Assembly (NCBI GenBank): GCA_949299505.1
Contig: CASGAS010000025.1
Location: 1 to 39,103, forward strand
Direction of reading: 5' to 3'
DNA: 39,103 bases
Origin: an uncultured Eubacteriales bacterium
GTDB taxonomy: Bacteria; Bacillota; Clostridia; Oscillospirales; Acutalibacteraceae
The position numbers were made by a program, and so were the translations under genes. Position 1 is the first letter of the stretch; the number at the start of each line of letters is the position of its first letter. Below the pieces are notes generated by a model that was not told the origin of the DNA, did no database searches, and worked only from the letters and a program-made list of their open reading frames with translations. Below are positions 1 through 9,016 of the stretch, in pieces.

Positions 1-999
1 GTACGCCACGTCCGCAAAAAGCGCGCGGCAAGCCGCGTGCATCTCCCGGTCGCCGAAACAGGCGCAGTCCGCCATCGCGCTAAAGAGGTACATCGCACGG
101 ACCGCGTGCCCGACCGCCTCGCGCTGCCTGCGCACGGGCAGGTGCGCCTGATAATAGGTATAGCGAAGCTCCCCGAGCTTCGCGGGCGCGGCGCCGCGTT
201 CCGCATCGTAAAAATACGGCCGCTGCCCACGGCGGGACAAAAACCGCTCGGCAAGCGCCCGGTAGCGCGCCTCGCCCGTCGCCGCATACAGCTTATAAAG
301 CGCAAGCTCCGCCTCCGGGTGGCCGGGATAGCCGGGCGACCCGTCCGGCCGGTCCGAAAACCGTTCGCAAAGCAGGTCGGCAAAGCGCTGCGCGCAGTCG
401 AGCAGCCGCCTTTTGCCGGTCGCCTGGTAATACGCGACCGCCGCCTCCGCCAGATGTCCGAAGCAGTACAGCTCATGGTTGTCCCGCAAATTTTCAAACG
501 CGTGCGCGCGGCCGTGCAGGATATAGTAGGTGTCCAGATACCCGTCGTCCGCCTGCGTCGCGCAGACAAGCTCTATCGCCGCGTCCGCCTGCGCCGAAAG
601 CGCGGGCGACGGCGTGTCGGTCAGCGTATAGGCGACGGCCTCGAGCCATTTGTACAGGTCGCTGTCCTGGAACAAAAAGCCGTAGAACCGGTCCGCGCGC
701 GCTTCGCCGGGGCGCGCGGGCCAGGTCTCGAACAGCCGTTTTTCGGGCGGCGGCGAAACCGGCTCGCCGTTTTTCTCGGCCGCAAGCCTTGCGCCGGCGG
801 CGCGGAAATTGTGCAGGCAGTAGCTTTTTTGAACGCCCTCTTCCAAATCGTTCAAAAGCGCCCACTGGTGCGGCAGGACCGTTTCGCGTACCAGGCGTAT
901 TTTTTCGCGCCAGAACGCGTCGGTCACACGGAGCCTGGAAAGCGCAAGCGGCGCGCTTTGCGGCGTGCTGTTTGCCGGCGGGGAAAAAGGCTTTTGCAT
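1..999 (-). CDS. GH127 beta-L-arabinofuranosidase, N-terminal 333 residues (gene runs off the left edge)
   Basis: Reading leftward from the ATG at 999 gives 333 open codons to the window edge. The protein matches the (alpha/alpha)6 barrel of GH127 (DUF1680, HypBA1-like) enzymes, which release L-arabinofuranose from plant glycans. Landmarks in order: FQDSDLYKWLEAVAY, DGYLDTYY, NHELYCFGHLAEAAVAYY, GYPGHPEAELALYKLY and REAVGHAVRAMYL, each with a close counterpart in HypBA1 as I remember it. The catalytic Cys cluster and acid Glu of the family lie further C-terminal, outside the window, so activity cannot be judged. There is no signal peptide, which suggests a cytoplasmic enzyme acting on imported oligosaccharides. 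The start is fixed by AAAGGAGG about 6 nt upstream, which overlaps the stop of the aldo-keto reductase gene; the two are 11 nt apart and surely co-transcribed. The family assignment is confident; the substrate is inferred. Confidence 0.88.
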   Translation of the reverse strand, partial: MQKPFSPPANSTPQSAPLALSRLRVTDAFWREKIRLVRETVLPHQWALLNDLEEGVQKSYCLHNFRAAGARLAAEKNGEPVSPPPEKRLFETWPARPGEARADRFYGFLFQDSDLYKWLEAVAYTLTDTPSPALSAQADAAIELVCATQADDGYLDTYYILHGRAHAFENLRDNHELYCFGHLAEAAVAYYQATGKRRLLDCAQRFADLLCERFSDRPDGSPGYPGHPEAELALYKLYAATGEARYRALAERFLSRRGQRPYFYDAERGAAPAKLGELRYTYYQAHLPVRRQREAVGHAVRAMYLFSAMADCACFGDREMHAACRALFADVAY

Positions 1000-1010
1000 G
1001 GCGGCCTCCT

Positions 1011-2123
1011 TTATTTTCCGGAAAGCGTCTCGTGCGCTTTTGCAAGCAGCTCGCGAATGGGCAGCTGCTGGGGACACTTTTCCTCGCAAAGCCCGCAGCG
1101 CACGCAGCCGCGCGCGTCGCCCTTTTGCTTTGCATACGCTTTTTTCGCGCCGTCCGGGTCCATCACGCTTTGGTTATACAGCGCGAACACCTCGGGGATT
1201 TGCACGCCCTTGGGGCACGGCTGGCAGTATTCACAGCGCGTGCAGCCCACGCGCGCCGCGGAATGCAGCAGACTGCTCGCTTCCGAAAACTTTGCGTGCG
1301 CCGCCGCGTCGAATTTGCCCGGGCGGCTCTCTTCGGCAAAGCGCAGGTTTTCGCGCAGCTGCGCGGCGTTGTGCATCCCGCTTAAAAGCAGGCTTACCTC
1401 TCTGTGGTCCCACACAAAATCCAGCCCCGCCTGCACCGGATGTGCTTCGGGCAAAACGGCGCGCACGCTGTCGGGGACGTCGGCGAGCTTCCCGCCGCGC
1501 AGCGGTTCCATGACCACCACGCCAAGGCCGCGCTTCGCCGCCTCCATAAGGCCGCGGCGGCCCGCCTGGTAGTCGACGTCGTAGTAATTATATTGTATCT
1601 GGCAGAACTCCCAGTCCGAAAAGCCGTTTAAGACCGTCATAAACGCGTCGAAGCTGTCGTGGAAGGAAAAGCCGATGTGCCGGATTTTGCCCTGCTCGCG
1701 CGCCTTTTGCAGCTTGGAAAGCAGGTCGAAGCGCAGCGCGGACTGCTGCCAGGACTTGAGGTTGACCGCGTGCAAAAGGTAAAAATCGATGTAGTCCGTC
1801 TGCAGCCGCCGAAGCTGCGTTTCGAGCGTTTTTTCAAACTCCCAGCCGAATTTGAAGCCGCCGAACGGCGATTTTGTGGCCAAAAGCACCTGCTGGCGCT
1901 TGCCGCCCGCAAACGCTTTGCCGACCAGAGACTCGCTGCGGCCGCGGTGATAGAAAAACGCCGTGTCAAAGTAGTTGACGCCGCCGTCCACCGCCTCGTG
2001 CAGCAGCCGCACGGCGGCGGGGGTGTCGATGTTCTGAAACGGCGCGCGCACGGGCAGGCGCATGCACCCAAACCCCAAAACCGAAACGCGCTCCCCGGTT
2101 TTTCCGAATGTACGGTACTGCAT
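1011..2123 (-). CDS. Aldo/keto reductase with C-terminal double [4Fe-4S] ferredoxin domain
   Basis: A 370-residue protein of the COG1453 type. Residues 1 to about 270 form an aldo-keto reductase TIM barrel: the N-terminal RTFGKTGERVSVLGFGCMRLP, YFDTAFFYHRGRSE with the catalytic Asp and Tyr, LLATKSP with the catalytic Lys, and IGFSFHDS. The C-terminus adds two CX2CX2CX3C clusters (CTRCEYCQPCP and CVRCGLCEEKCP), the pattern of an 8-Fe ferredoxin. Such fusions are common in anaerobes and are presumed to couple carbonyl reduction to an Fe-S electron donor, but substrates are rarely known. The ATG overlaps the stop of tcdA by one base (TAATG), so translation is coupled. It sits in a tcdA/reductase/GH127 operon, which weakly hints at sugar-related substrates. 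No missing motif was seen. Confidence 0.9.
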   Translation of the reverse strand: MQYRTFGKTGERVSVLGFGCMRLPVRAPFQNIDTPAAVRLLHEAVDGGVNYFDTAFFYHRGRSESLVGKAFAGGKRQQVLLATKSPFGGFKFGWEFEKTLETQLRRLQTDYIDFYLLHAVNLKSWQQSALRFDLLSKLQKAREQGKIRHIGFSFHDSFDAFMTVLNGFSDWEFCQIQYNYYDVDYQAGRRGLMEAAKRGLGVVVMEPLRGGKLADVPDSVRAVLPEAHPVQAGLDFVWDHREVSLLLSGMHNAAQLRENLRFAEESRPGKFDAAAHAKFSEASSLLHSAARVGCTRCEYCQPCPKGVQIPEVFALYNQSVMDPDGAKKAYAKQKGDARGCVRCGLCEEKCPQQLPIRELLAKAHETLSGK

Positions 2124-2824
2124 TATGCTTCCTCCTTTAGCTTTGCCAGCGCGCGAACAACCGCGCCGGCCAGGATAAGCCCGGCCGCAGGCGGGGCGAA
2201 CGCCGTGCTGCCCGGGACGCGCGAACCGTCCCGCCGGCGCCGCGGCGGCTCTTTGGAATAGACGACCTGCAAATGCTTTACGCCGCGCTTGCGCAGCTCC
2301 GCGCGCATAACGCGGGCAAGCGGGCAGACGGACGTTTCAAAAAGGTCGGCAAGCTCGAACCGCTCCGGGTGCAGCTTGTTGCCCGCCCCCATTGCGGCAA
2401 TGAGCGGGACCTCCAGCGCGCTGCAGCGCACGGCAAGCTCTACCTTGGCCTTGACGTCGTCGACCGCATCCACCACATAATCGTAAGAAGCCAGCGCGAA
2501 GCCGTCGGCGTTTTCCGGCGTAAGGAACCGGTCGACCGCCTCCACCTCCATCTGCGGGGCGATATCGAGCAGCCGGTTTCGCAAAACCTCGACCTTTTTC
2601 TGCCCAACGGTCGAATGCAGGGCGATAATTTGGCGGTTGAGGTTGCTGACGCTCACGACGTCGCCGTCCACCGCCGTCAAATGCCCGACGCCGCTTCGCG
2701 CAAGCGCCTCGCAGACGTAGCCGCCGACGCCGCCGACGCCGAACACCGCAACGCGTGCGCTTCGCAGGCGCGCCATCGCTTCCTCTCCGAGCAGCGCCTC
2801 GGCGCGGGAAAAGGCCTCCTCCAT
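2123..2824 (-). CDS. tcdA: tRNA threonylcarbamoyladenosine dehydratase (ThiF/E1-like)
   Basis: A 233-residue protein of the ThiF/MoeB adenylyltransferase superfamily, closest to TcdA (CsdL/YgdL). TcdA uses ATP to dehydrate t6A37 of tRNA to the cyclic form ct6A. The Rossmann nucleotide motif GVGGVGGYVCEAL is at residues 29-41, followed by DGDVVSVSNLNRQ (acidic strand end plus the R/Q of the adenylation site), VVDAVDDVKAK and the TcdA-typical ETSVCPLARVMRAELRKRG. The C-terminus ends in a hydrophobic helix, as in the family. Many family members carry no CXXC zinc pair, and none is seen here. The frame stays open upstream, but the ATG at 2824 is preceded by CGGAGG and matches the family's N-terminus. 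It is the first gene of the leftward operon; a TTGCAA-16-TATAAT promoter lies just upstream. Confidence 0.92.
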   Translation of the reverse strand: MEEAFSRAEALLGEEAMARLRSARVAVFGVGGVGGYVCEALARSGVGHLTAVDGDVVSVSNLNRQIIALHSTVGQKKVEVLRNRLLDIAPQMEVEAVDRFLTPENADGFALASYDYVVDAVDDVKAKVELAVRCSALEVPLIAAMGAGNKLHPERFELADLFETSVCPLARVMRAELRKRGVKHLQVVYSKEPPRRRRDGSRVPGSTAFAPPAAGLILAGAVVRALAKLKEEA

Positions 2825-2854
2825 GTTTTCGCCTCCGTTTCCTGTTCTTTCCTC

Positions 2855-2882
2855 ATTATACCGTTTTTTCGCAGTTTTGCAA
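2855..2882 (-). promoter_or_regulatory. Candidate sigma-A promoter for tcdA operon
   Basis: On the minus strand, TTGCAA (2882-2877), a 16-nt spacer and a consensus TATAAT (2860-2855) lie 31 nt upstream of the tcdA ATG. The -10 is perfect and the -35 matches at four of six positions. Confidence 0.6.
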
Positions 2883-2983
2883 TGCGCGCGGCGGGAACGC
2901 CTGTTGCCGGCCGTCCAAATTTTTTGCCGAAATTTTATGCACCCTGTATAAGGAACCCATGGAAATCTTGGTTGTTTTAGCCC

Positions 2984-3013
2984 TTGCCAGGAGTCGGCGC
3001 ACCGTGCTACAAT
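2984..3013 (+). promoter_or_regulatory. Candidate sigma-A promoter for the GtrA-like gene
   Basis: TTGCCA (2984-2989), 18 nt, TACAAT (3008-3013), with TGC directly before the -10 forming an extended -10 element. It lies 34 nt upstream of the start codon. Fifteen bases around the -10 (CCGTGCTACAATAAG) recur exactly at the azlC promoter. Confidence 0.6.
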
Positions 3014-3047
3014 AAGATGATTTTGTACAGAGGGAGAGTAAATTTGT

Positions 3048-3581
3048 ATGGCTAAATTAAACGACATCGACAAGGCCGCTGCGGGCAAGGGCAAGGGCGT
3101 AGAAACGCTCTGGCAGTTTGTCAAATTCATCGTCGTCAGCCTCGGGGCGTTCGTGATTCAGACGTTCCTGCCGCTGCTTATCAAGCTGCCGATGAGCGAT
3201 GCATTTCTGCACCAGTCGTTCACCTGGTGGATTTTCCACTCCACCGAAGAGACCGGCCTCGGCATTTTCCTGGCCGCCAACATCAGCAACGTCCTCGCGC
3301 AGATCGTCTCGTTCTTCATCAACCGCGACAAGACGTTCAATTCCAGCGCCAACATCGCCGTGACGCTGCCCATCTACATCGTGTTCACCATCGCGCTCAT
3401 CTGCTTCTCGGCGTGGCTGTCGCCGACGCTTATCAACTTCTTCACCGGCTATGTCGGGGAAAACGCCGCCATTTCCATTTCCGGCGCGGTCTGCGGCGCA
3501 ATCCAGTTCTTCCTGTATTTCCCGGTCGACAAAATCCTGTTCCACAAAAAGAAAGAGGAAAAGACCGACGACGCAAAATAA
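3048..3581 (+). CDS. GtrA-like family integral membrane protein
   Basis: A 177-residue membrane protein with four predicted helices (about residues 23-46, 72-92, 103-123 and 140-160), a charged Lys-rich N-terminus and a Lys/Glu-rich cytoplasmic tail. The FFINRDKTF motif after the second helix is the hallmark of the GtrA family (PF04138). GtrA proteins are thought to flip or help flip polyprenyl-linked sugars for cell-surface glycosylation, but many members are uncharacterised. The start ATG follows AGAGGGAGAG. It is monocistronic: its own promoter lies upstream and a strong terminator follows 20 nt after the stop. No glycosyltransferase neighbour is present, so the substrate cannot be inferred. 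The family call is good; the function remains generic. Confidence 0.82.
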   Translation: MAKLNDIDKAAAGKGKGVETLWQFVKFIVVSLGAFVIQTFLPLLIKLPMSDAFLHQSFTWWIFHSTEETGLGIFLAANISNVLAQIVSFFINRDKTFNSSANIAVTLPIYIVFTIALICFSAWLSPTLINFFTGYVGENAAISISGAVCGAIQFFLYFPVDKILFHKKKEEKTDDAK

Positions 3582-3600
3582 GCCGACGCCCCGCAAACAA

Positions 3601-3640
3601 AAAACCGCTTCTGCTGCCTGCAGAGGCGGTTTTCTTTTGC
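3601..3640 (+). terminator. Rho-independent terminator of the GtrA-like gene
   Basis: The arms AAAACCGCTTCTGC and GCAGAGGCGGTTTT (one G-U pair) close a short loop and are followed by CTTTTGC. It lies 20 nt after the stop codon. Confidence 0.85.
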
Positions 3641-3890
3641 AAAGCAAAACGGCGGGCGGGTCTCCCCGCCCGCCCGCGCCTTGCGGCGCGCTGCCGGACA
3701 AAAAAAGAAAAGCAGTATTCAAAAACCCTCAACTGTCCGCTTCGGCCGAAAGCCGTGCGGTTGTGTTTCCTGTGTCCGGCGCGACTTAGTATAGCAAGTT
3801 TCGGCACGACAAAAAAGCCGTTTTGACAAAATGCGGAAAAAAACGGTAAAAACGCAGAAAAACGGCGCTTCCCCGCGGGGTGCGGCTCCA
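3641..3890. other. Intergenic stretch with two tandem GC hairpins, no gene seen
   Basis: The gene-free interval 3582-3963 holds the terminator (3601-3640) and the azlC promoter (3898-3926). Between them are a perfect 10-bp GC hairpin (GGCGGGCGGG 3651-3660 with CCCGCCCGCC 3665-3674) and an adjoining 6-bp hairpin (CGCGCC 3675-3680 with GGCGCG 3685-3690). No ORF with a ribosome binding site was found, and no known RNA family was recognised. Confidence 0.6.
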
Positions 3891-3897
3891 TTTTGCC

Positions 3898-3926
3898 TTG
3901 CACTTTTCTGCCGCCCGTGCTACAAT
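3898..3926 (+). promoter_or_regulatory. Candidate sigma-A promoter for azlCD
   Basis: TTGCAC (3898-3903), 17 nt, TACAAT (3921-3926) with a TGC extended -10. The spacing is optimal. It lies 37 nt upstream of the azlC ATG. Confidence 0.7.
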
Positions 3927-3963
3927 AAGCGGCGGCAAAAACGAACGCAAAGGAGGCGGCGGG

Positions 3964-4680
3964 ATGGCACCTTGTGAAAACCGGTTCAAAAAAGGGCTGC
4001 GCGACGGCATCCCCATCGCGCTCGGCTACCTTTCCGTTTCATTCACCTTTGGCATGGCGGCCGCCGCCGGCGGACTTCCGACGCTGTACACGCTGGCCGT
4101 CTCCATGACCAATTTGACCTCCGCCGGGCAGTTTGCCGGGCTTTCCCTGCTGCTCGCGGGCGGCTCCTACGCCGAAATGGCGCTGACGCAGCTCGTCATC
4201 AACCTGCGCTATGCGCTGATGTCCGTCTCCCTGTCGCAAAAGCTCGACAAAAGCGTCCGGCTTTTGGAACGGCTGCTGATTGCCTTCGGCAACACGGACG
4301 AAATTTTCGCCGTGGCGACCGGGCAGGCCGCGCAGGTCGGCAGCCGCTATATGTTCGGGCTGATTGCGACGCCGTATGCCGGCTGGGCGCTCGGGACCTT
4401 TCTCGGTTCGGCGGCCGCGTCGCTTTTGCCCGCATCGCTGCGCTCGGCGCTGGGCATTGCCATTTACGCTATGTTTTTGGCGATTTTCATTCCGCCGATG
4501 AAGAAATCGGGCGCGGTCACGGTTGTGGTGCTTACGGCGGCGGCGTTGAGCTGCGCGTTCCACTATATTCCGGCGCTGCAGGCCGTTTCCTCCGGCTTTG
4601 TCATCATCCTTTGCGCCGTTTCGGCGGCGGTTGTCGGCGCGCTTATAAAGCCCGTGCCGGAAATGGAGGGTGCGCCGTGA
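3964..4680 (+). CDS. azlC: AzlC family branched-chain amino acid exporter, large subunit
   Basis: A 238-residue polytopic membrane protein of the AzlC family (PF03591). AzlC and AzlD together export branched-chain amino acids and analogues such as 4-azaleucine; the related BrnFE pair exports Ile, Leu, Val and Met. Visible family features: the N-terminal KKGLRDGIPIALGYLSVSF, the Gly-rich SAGQFAGLSLL loop, the ELVINLRYALMS-like segment (here QLVINLRYALMS), and several hydrophobic helices up to the C-terminus. The ATG at 3964 is preceded by AAAGGAGGCGG; in-frame codons upstream lie inside the promoter. Its last bases overlap the GTG start of azlD by 4 nt (GTGA), so the two subunits are translationally coupled. 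No Lrp-type regulator is adjacent. Confidence 0.92.
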   Translation: MAPCENRFKKGLRDGIPIALGYLSVSFTFGMAAAAGGLPTLYTLAVSMTNLTSAGQFAGLSLLLAGGSYAEMALTQLVINLRYALMSVSLSQKLDKSVRLLERLLIAFGNTDEIFAVATGQAAQVGSRYMFGLIATPYAGWALGTFLGSAAASLLPASLRSALGIAIYAMFLAIFIPPMKKSGAVTVVVLTAAALSCAFHYIPALQAVSSGFVIILCAVSAAVVGALIKPVPEMEGAP

Positions 4681-4994
4681 CGACCTATTTCTGGCTCCAG
4701 CTCGCCGTCATGGCGGGCGTGACCTATCTTGTGCGGATGCTGCCGCTGGTCATTTTCCGCAAAAAAATACAAAACCGCTTTATCCGCTCGTTTCTGCACT
4801 ACATCCCCTACGCGGTGCTTGCCGCCATGACCTTTCCGGCGGTGTTTTCCGCCACGGGCGGCGGACTCCCGTCGGCGCTTGCGGGGCTTCTGGTCGCGGT
4901 CGTACTCGCCTTTTTTGAAAAGGGGCTTGTCACCGTGGCGCTGTGCGCCTGCGCCGCCGTCTTCCTTGCCGAATGGCTGCCGGCTCTGTTTTGA
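4677..4994 (+). CDS. azlD: AzlD family branched-chain amino acid exporter, small subunit
   Basis: A 105-residue protein with four hydrophobic segments, matching the AzlD family (PF05437), the small partner of AzlC. Family features include TYLVRMLPLVIFRKKI near the N-terminus and FLHYIPYAVLAAMTFPAVF in the middle. It starts with GTG at 4677 overlapping the azlC stop; GGAGGG lies 7 nt upstream inside azlC. A longer in-frame extension exists but would run into azlC sequence without a ribosome binding site. A perfect terminator follows the stop by 11 nt. Length and topology are normal for the family. Confidence 0.92.
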   Translation: MTTYFWLQLAVMAGVTYLVRMLPLVIFRKKIQNRFIRSFLHYIPYAVLAAMTFPAVFSATGGGLPSALAGLLVAVVLAFFEKGLVTVALCACAAVFLAEWLPALF

Positions 4995-5005
4995 GCAAAC
5001 AAAAT

Positions 5006-5045
5006 CCCCCGAAGAAATCCGGTTTCTTCGGGGGCTGTTTTTTTG
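5006..5045. terminator. Bidirectional terminator between azlD and fucA
   Basis: Perfect 12-bp stem: CCCCCGAAGAAA (5006-5017) pairs with TTTCTTCGGGGG (5023-5034). A run of T follows on the plus strand and a TTTTG tract on the minus strand, so it can end both converging transcripts. Confidence 0.9.
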
Positions 5046-5060
5046 AAATGCGGGTTCGGC

Positions 5061-5753
5061 TTATGCTTCGTCCGTGCGGTAGTGCTTATACCCCGGGTGC
5101 CGGCCCGTGATGCCGTAATACCGGCGCAGATCAATGAGCTTTTGAATGTTCTCCTGTGAAATCTCCTTTTCGCCGCCCAAAAGGTGTGCGGTCAGGCTGA
5201 TTTTGGCAAACAGCTCGAGCGTCTCCATCCGATAATAGGCGGTCAGCGCGTCCGCCCCGACGGTCAGCGCGCCATGGTTCGCCAGCAGCAGCACGTCGTG
5301 CTCCTGCAAATAGGGCGCGATTGCGTCCGGCACCTCATAGGTGGACGGCGTGCCGTAGGGCGTGACCGGAATGGACCCGATAGCGGCGACCGTTTCAATC
5401 ATCGTGTAGCGGTCCAGCGGCACATGCGCCACAGCGTAGCCCGTCGCGGTGGGCGGGTGCGCGTGCAGCACGGCGCCGACGTCGTCCCGCTCGCGGTAGC
5501 AGCGCAAATGCATTTTGATTTCCGACGACGGCCGGTACGCATCCTTCGCTTCCAGCACCTTGCCGTCCCCGTCGATGACAATCAGCTTTTCCGGGGTGAT
5601 AAAGCTTTTGGAAATGCCGGTCGGCGTTGCCAGATACCGGTTGTCTTCGACCCGCACCGACAAATTGCCGTCGTTGGCCGCCACCCAGCCGAGCTGCCAC
5701 ATTTTGTGGCAGATGTCGCACATGACCTCGCGGGTCTCGCGATAACTGTCCAT
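5061..5753 (-). CDS. fucA: Class II aldolase, probable L-fuculose-1-phosphate aldolase
   Basis: A 230-residue zinc-dependent class II aldolase/adducin-fold protein. It should split L-fuculose-1-phosphate into dihydroxyacetone phosphate and L-lactaldehyde. Visible motifs: NDGNLSVR (phosphate loop), TPTGISKS, SSEIKMH with the acid/base Glu, LHAHPPTATGYA with two zinc His, and LLANHGALTVG with the third zinc His. The sequence alone cannot separate it from L-rhamnulose-1-phosphate aldolase-like or ribulose-phosphate epimerase relatives. The adjacent L-fucose isomerase makes fuculose phosphate the best substrate. It begins 12 nt after the kinase stop with AAGGAGGAAACGAT before the ATG, and ends at a bidirectional terminator. 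It is the last gene of the fucose operon. Confidence 0.88.
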   Translation of the reverse strand: MDSYRETREVMCDICHKMWQLGWVAANDGNLSVRVEDNRYLATPTGISKSFITPEKLIVIDGDGKVLEAKDAYRPSSEIKMHLRCYRERDDVGAVLHAHPPTATGYAVAHVPLDRYTMIETVAAIGSIPVTPYGTPSTYEVPDAIAPYLQEHDVLLLANHGALTVGADALTAYYRMETLELFAKISLTAHLLGGEKEISQENIQKLIDLRRYYGITGRHPGYKHYRTDEA

Positions 5754-5765
5754 ATCGTTTCCTCC

Positions 5766-7229
5766 TTACAGGCTTGTAACTTCCAGAAAGCGCTCGTATG
5801 CCGCGTCAACCTGCGACGTGGCCTGCGGTGTAAAAACCGCCGGGCGCACGCTGGCGCGCACCAGGGCGCGGGCGTCGGCAAGGCTGCGCAGCTGCCCGCA
5901 CGCCAAAAGCTGCAGCAGCACATTGCCGCAGGCGGTCGCCTCCGCCGGCCCCGCGTACACGGTTTTTTGGCAGGCGTCCGCCGCAAGCGCGCACAGCAGC
6001 GCGTCGCGCGCGCCGCCGCCGACGATGTGCAGCGCGTCGTACCGCTTGTGCGTGCAGTGCTCAATCTGACGCACCGCGAACCGGTATTTCATGGCAAGGC
6101 TGTCGTACAAGCAGCGCAAAAGCTCTCCCTTGTTCTGCGGGACGGGCTGGTTCGTTTCGGCGCAGTAGGCGCGCACGCGCTTCGGGATGTCCCCGGCCGG
6201 GACGAACCGCGGGTCGTCCGGGTCGATAAAGCACAAGTAGGGCTTCGCGCCGCGGGCAAGCGTTTCCATATCGGCATAGGTAAGCGTTTCGCCCTCGCGC
6301 TGCCACTGGCGGCGCGTTTCCTGCAAAAGCCACAGGCCGATGATGTTTTTCAAAAATGAGGTTTTCCCGCCGTAGCCGCATTCGTTGGTCAGATTGCAGC
6401 GGTACGCCTCCGGCGAAACGCACGGCGCGGACAGCTCCGTGCCCAAAAGCGACCAGGTTCCGCAGCTTAAGAACAGAAAGTCCTCGGTTTGCGCCGGCAC
6501 GCACGCCATTGCGCACTGCGTATCGTGCCCCGCCACGGCAACCACCTGCGCGCCCGGCATCCCAAGCTGCTCGCAAAGCGACGCGCGCAGAGGGCCCAAG
6601 GTCGTGGCGGTCGGCACGACGGCCGGGAACAGCCGGTGCGGAAGCGCCAGCGCGTCCAGTACACGCGCCGACCAAGTATGCGTCTGCGCGTCGAGCAGCT
6701 GCGTTGTGGAGGCGATGGAGGTTTCCGCCCGTTTTTCGCCGGTCAAAAAGTAATTGAACAAATCCGGCATCAAAAGCAGGGTGTCGGCCGCCTCGAGCAT
6801 TTCCGGACGCTGCGTCTGCAGCGCCAAAAGCTGGAACGCCGTATTGATTTCCATAAACTGGTTGCCCGTCACGCGGTAAAACTCGTCGCGGGGCAGGCGG
6901 CGAAACGCCTTTTCGAGCATCCCGTTCGTGCGCGCGTCCCGGTAGTGCACCGGGTTTTCCAGCAGCCGTCCGTCCCGGCCCAAAAGGCCGAAATCCACGC
7001 CCCAGGTGTCGACGCCGACGCTGTCGAAACGGCCGGCCTGCAAAAGCGACTGCTGCACCTCGTAAAACAGGCGCAGCACGTCCCAGTACAGCGTATCGCC
7101 GACAAAAACAGGGTCGTTGGGGAAGCGGCGCACCTCGTCAAGCGCCAGACTCTCCCCGTCAAAGCGCCCTAAGATTGCCCGGCCGCCGGACGCGCCGAAA
7201 TCCAGGCACAGGCAGCGCAGCGCGCTCAT
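5766..7229 (-). CDS. FGGY-family sugar kinase, RhaB-like; probable L-fuculokinase
   Basis: A 487-residue FGGY carbohydrate kinase. The N-terminal phosphate loop [14 protein letters not shown] is of rhamnulokinase (RhaB) type, as are [23 protein letters not shown] and [23 protein letters not shown] carries the catalytic Asp, and [12 protein letters not shown] is the C-terminal adenosine motif. By sequence it is closer to rhamnulokinase than to classical FucK, yet it lies between L-fucose isomerase and a class II aldolase with no rhamnose isomerase in view. Its job is therefore most likely ATP-dependent phosphorylation of L-fuculose at O1. The ATG overlaps the fucI stop by 4 nt (ATGA). Length is normal for the family. 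Confidence is high for a kinase of this family and moderate for the substrate. Confidence 0.88.
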   Translation of the reverse strand: MSALRCLCLDFGASGGRAILGRFDGESLALDEVRRFPNDPVFVGDTLYWDVLRLFYEVQQSLLQAGRFDSVGVDTWGVDFGLLGRDGRLLENPVHYRDARTNGMLEKAFRRLPRDEFYRVTGNQFMEINTAFQLLALQTQRPEMLEAADTLLLMPDLFNYFLTGEKRAETSIASTTQLLDAQTHTWSARVLDALALPHRLFPAVVPTATTLGPLRASLCEQLGMPGAQVVAVAGHDTQCAMACVPAQTEDFLFLSCGTWSLLGTELSAPCVSPEAYRCNLTNECGYGGKTSFLKNIIGLWLLQETRRQWQREGETLTYADMETLARGAKPYLCFIDPDDPRFVPAGDIPKRVRAYCAETNQPVPQNKGELLRCLYDSLAMKYRFAVRQIEHCTHKRYDALHIVGGGARDALLCALAADACQKTVYAGPAEATACGNVLLQLLACGQLRSLADARALVRASVRPAVFTPQATSQVDAAYERFLEVTSL

Positions 7230-9016
7230 TTATACAGCGGGCCGAACGCCGCGCAAGCGCGGAAATCCTGCCCCTCCTTATCCATGCCGAACGCGTTCCA
7301 GACCGCGGGCCGGAAAATCTCCGACTCCGGCACGTTATGCATGCACACGGGGATGCGCAAAATCGAGCACAGCGTGATAAGGTCCGCGCCGATATGGCCG
7401 TAGCTGATGGCGCCGTGGTTCGCGCCCCAGTTGTTCATCACGTCGTAAGCCGATTTGAACGCGCCCTTGCCCGTTACGCGCGGTGCGAACCAGGTGCACG
7501 GCCAGGTGTAGTCCGTCCGCTTCCACAGCTTGTCGGAAACCTCGTCGGGCAGCGCGACGGTATAGCCCTCGGCAATCTGCATAACCGGCCCCAGGCCCTT
7601 GACCAGGTTGAGCCGGCACATGGTCGCGGGCATTTCGGCGCGGGTCAAAAAGCGGGAGGAAAAGCCGCCGCCGCGGAAATAGCCCATATCCGCCGCGTTC
7701 CAGGTCGTCGCGTCCAGGCAGGCCTTGCAGTCGCGCTCGGTCATTTCCCAGAAGGGCTTTACCGCAGGCGCGCCGGACGCATCGCGGGCTTCGCCGCAGA
7801 AATCCAGGCAGGACGCGCCGGAGTTAATCAGGTGGATGAAGCCGCCCGCTTCGGCCGCCTTGCCCGTCAGCGTGTAGCCCGCCGCCTTTTGCACCGCTTC
7901 GGGGCTCCAGTAGGTGCGCACATCAGAGAACATCTGGGCGCGCCCGGTTAAGAGCTTGCCGAACAGCATGGACACGCCGTTGAGCGTATCGTTTTCGGTC
8001 GCAAGCACATAGGGCTCGCGCGCACCCGTCCAGTCAAACGACGAATTGAGCAGCGCCTCAGGGAAATCGCAGTTCGGGTAGCGGTCCGTCCACTGCCGCT
8101 GCCCCTGAAAGCCGCCGCACAGCGCGTTATGGCCGACCGCCTCCTCCGCGCAGCCCTCGGGCAGGTTGGGGTTGCCCGCGTAGAGGTCCTTGATAATGCA
8201 CATCATCTTGACGACAAATTCCCAGGCCTCTTCCTTTTGCGCGTCGGTCTTTTTGAACCAGTCGGGATTCTTGTCGAAGCCCTCCTTGCAGTGCGCCTTG
8301 GTCCACGCAAGCGCCTTTTGGAATTCCGCCTCGTCATAAATTTCCTCGTCCATGCGCCGCAGAATCTCGACCTCGTCGACGGATTCCACGCGCATGCCAA
8401 GGTATTCTTCAAAGAAATCGGGGTCGATAATCGACCCGGCAATGCCCATGCAAATGGAGCCTATCTGCAAATACGACTTGCCGCGCATCGTCGCCGCCGC
8501 CACCGCTGCCCGGCCGAAGCGCAGAAGCTTTTCTTTGACGTCGGCGGGAATTTCCGTCTCGTCGGCGTCCTGCACGTCGCGGCCGTAAATGCCAAAGGCG
8601 GGCAGTCCCTTTTGCGCGTGCGACGCAAGCACGGAGGCAAGGTACACGGCGCCCGGCCGTTCGGTGCCGTTAAAGCCCCAGACGCCCTTGATGGTGTTTC
8701 GATCCATGTCCATCGTCTCTGAGCCGTAGCACCAGCACGGCGTAACGGTCAGCGTAACGGCGACGCCCTCCTTTTGGAATTTCGCGGCGCACGCCGCCGC
8801 TTCCGCCACGCGGCCGATGGTCGTGTCGGCAAGGACCACGCGGACCGGCTCGCCGTTCGTATAGCGCAGGTTTTCCCGGAACAGCTGCGCGGCCGCCCTG
8901 GCCATGCCCATGGTCTGCTCCTCGAGCGATTCGCGCACCTTTAAGGGTCCGCGCCGCCCGTCGATGGTCGGCCGGATGCCGATTGCCGGATATTCGCCTA
9001 TATATCTGCCTGCCAT
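7226..9016 (-). CDS. fucI: L-fucose isomerase
   Basis: A 596-residue protein that follows E. coli FucI closely over its whole length (about 590 residues in the family). It converts L-fucose to L-fuculose and needs Mn2+. Family segments include [24 protein letters not shown] at the N-terminus, [22 protein letters not shown]-like [12 protein letters not shown], and [14 protein letters not shown]. The metal-site residues are present: Glu in ATENDTLNG, Asp in [10 protein letters not shown] and His in [13 protein letters not shown]. The start ATG at 9016 has AGGAGAGGAG upstream. It is the first gene of a fucI-kinase-aldolase operon, divergent from an AraC-type regulator. No fucose permease or lactaldehyde reductase lies nearby, so uptake and lactaldehyde disposal must be encoded elsewhere. 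Confidence 0.96.
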   Translation of the reverse strand: MAGRYIGEYPAIGIRPTIDGRRGPLKVRESLEEQTMGMARAAAQLFRENLRYTNGEPVRVVLADTTIGRVAEAAACAAKFQKEGVAVTLTVTPCWCYGSETMDMDRNTIKGVWGFNGTERPGAVYLASVLASHAQKGLPAFGIYGRDVQDADETEIPADVKEKLLRFGRAAVAAATMRGKSYLQIGSICMGIAGSIIDPDFFEEYLGMRVESVDEVEILRRMDEEIYDEAEFQKALAWTKAHCKEGFDKNPDWFKKTDAQKEEAWEFVVKMMCIIKDLYAGNPNLPEGCAEEAVGHNALCGGFQGQRQWTDRYPNCDFPEALLNSSFDWTGAREPYVLATENDTLNGVSMLFGKLLTGRAQMFSDVRTYWSPEAVQKAAGYTLTGKAAEAGGFIHLINSGASCLDFCGEARDASGAPAVKPFWEMTERDCKACLDATTWNAADMGYFRGGGFSSRFLTRAEMPATMCRLNLVKGLGPVMQIAEGYTVALPDEVSDKLWKRTDYTWPCTWFAPRVTGKGAFKSAYDVMNNWGANHGAISYGHIGADLITLCSILRIPVCMHNVPESEIFRPAVWNAFGMDKEGQDFRACAAFGPLYK

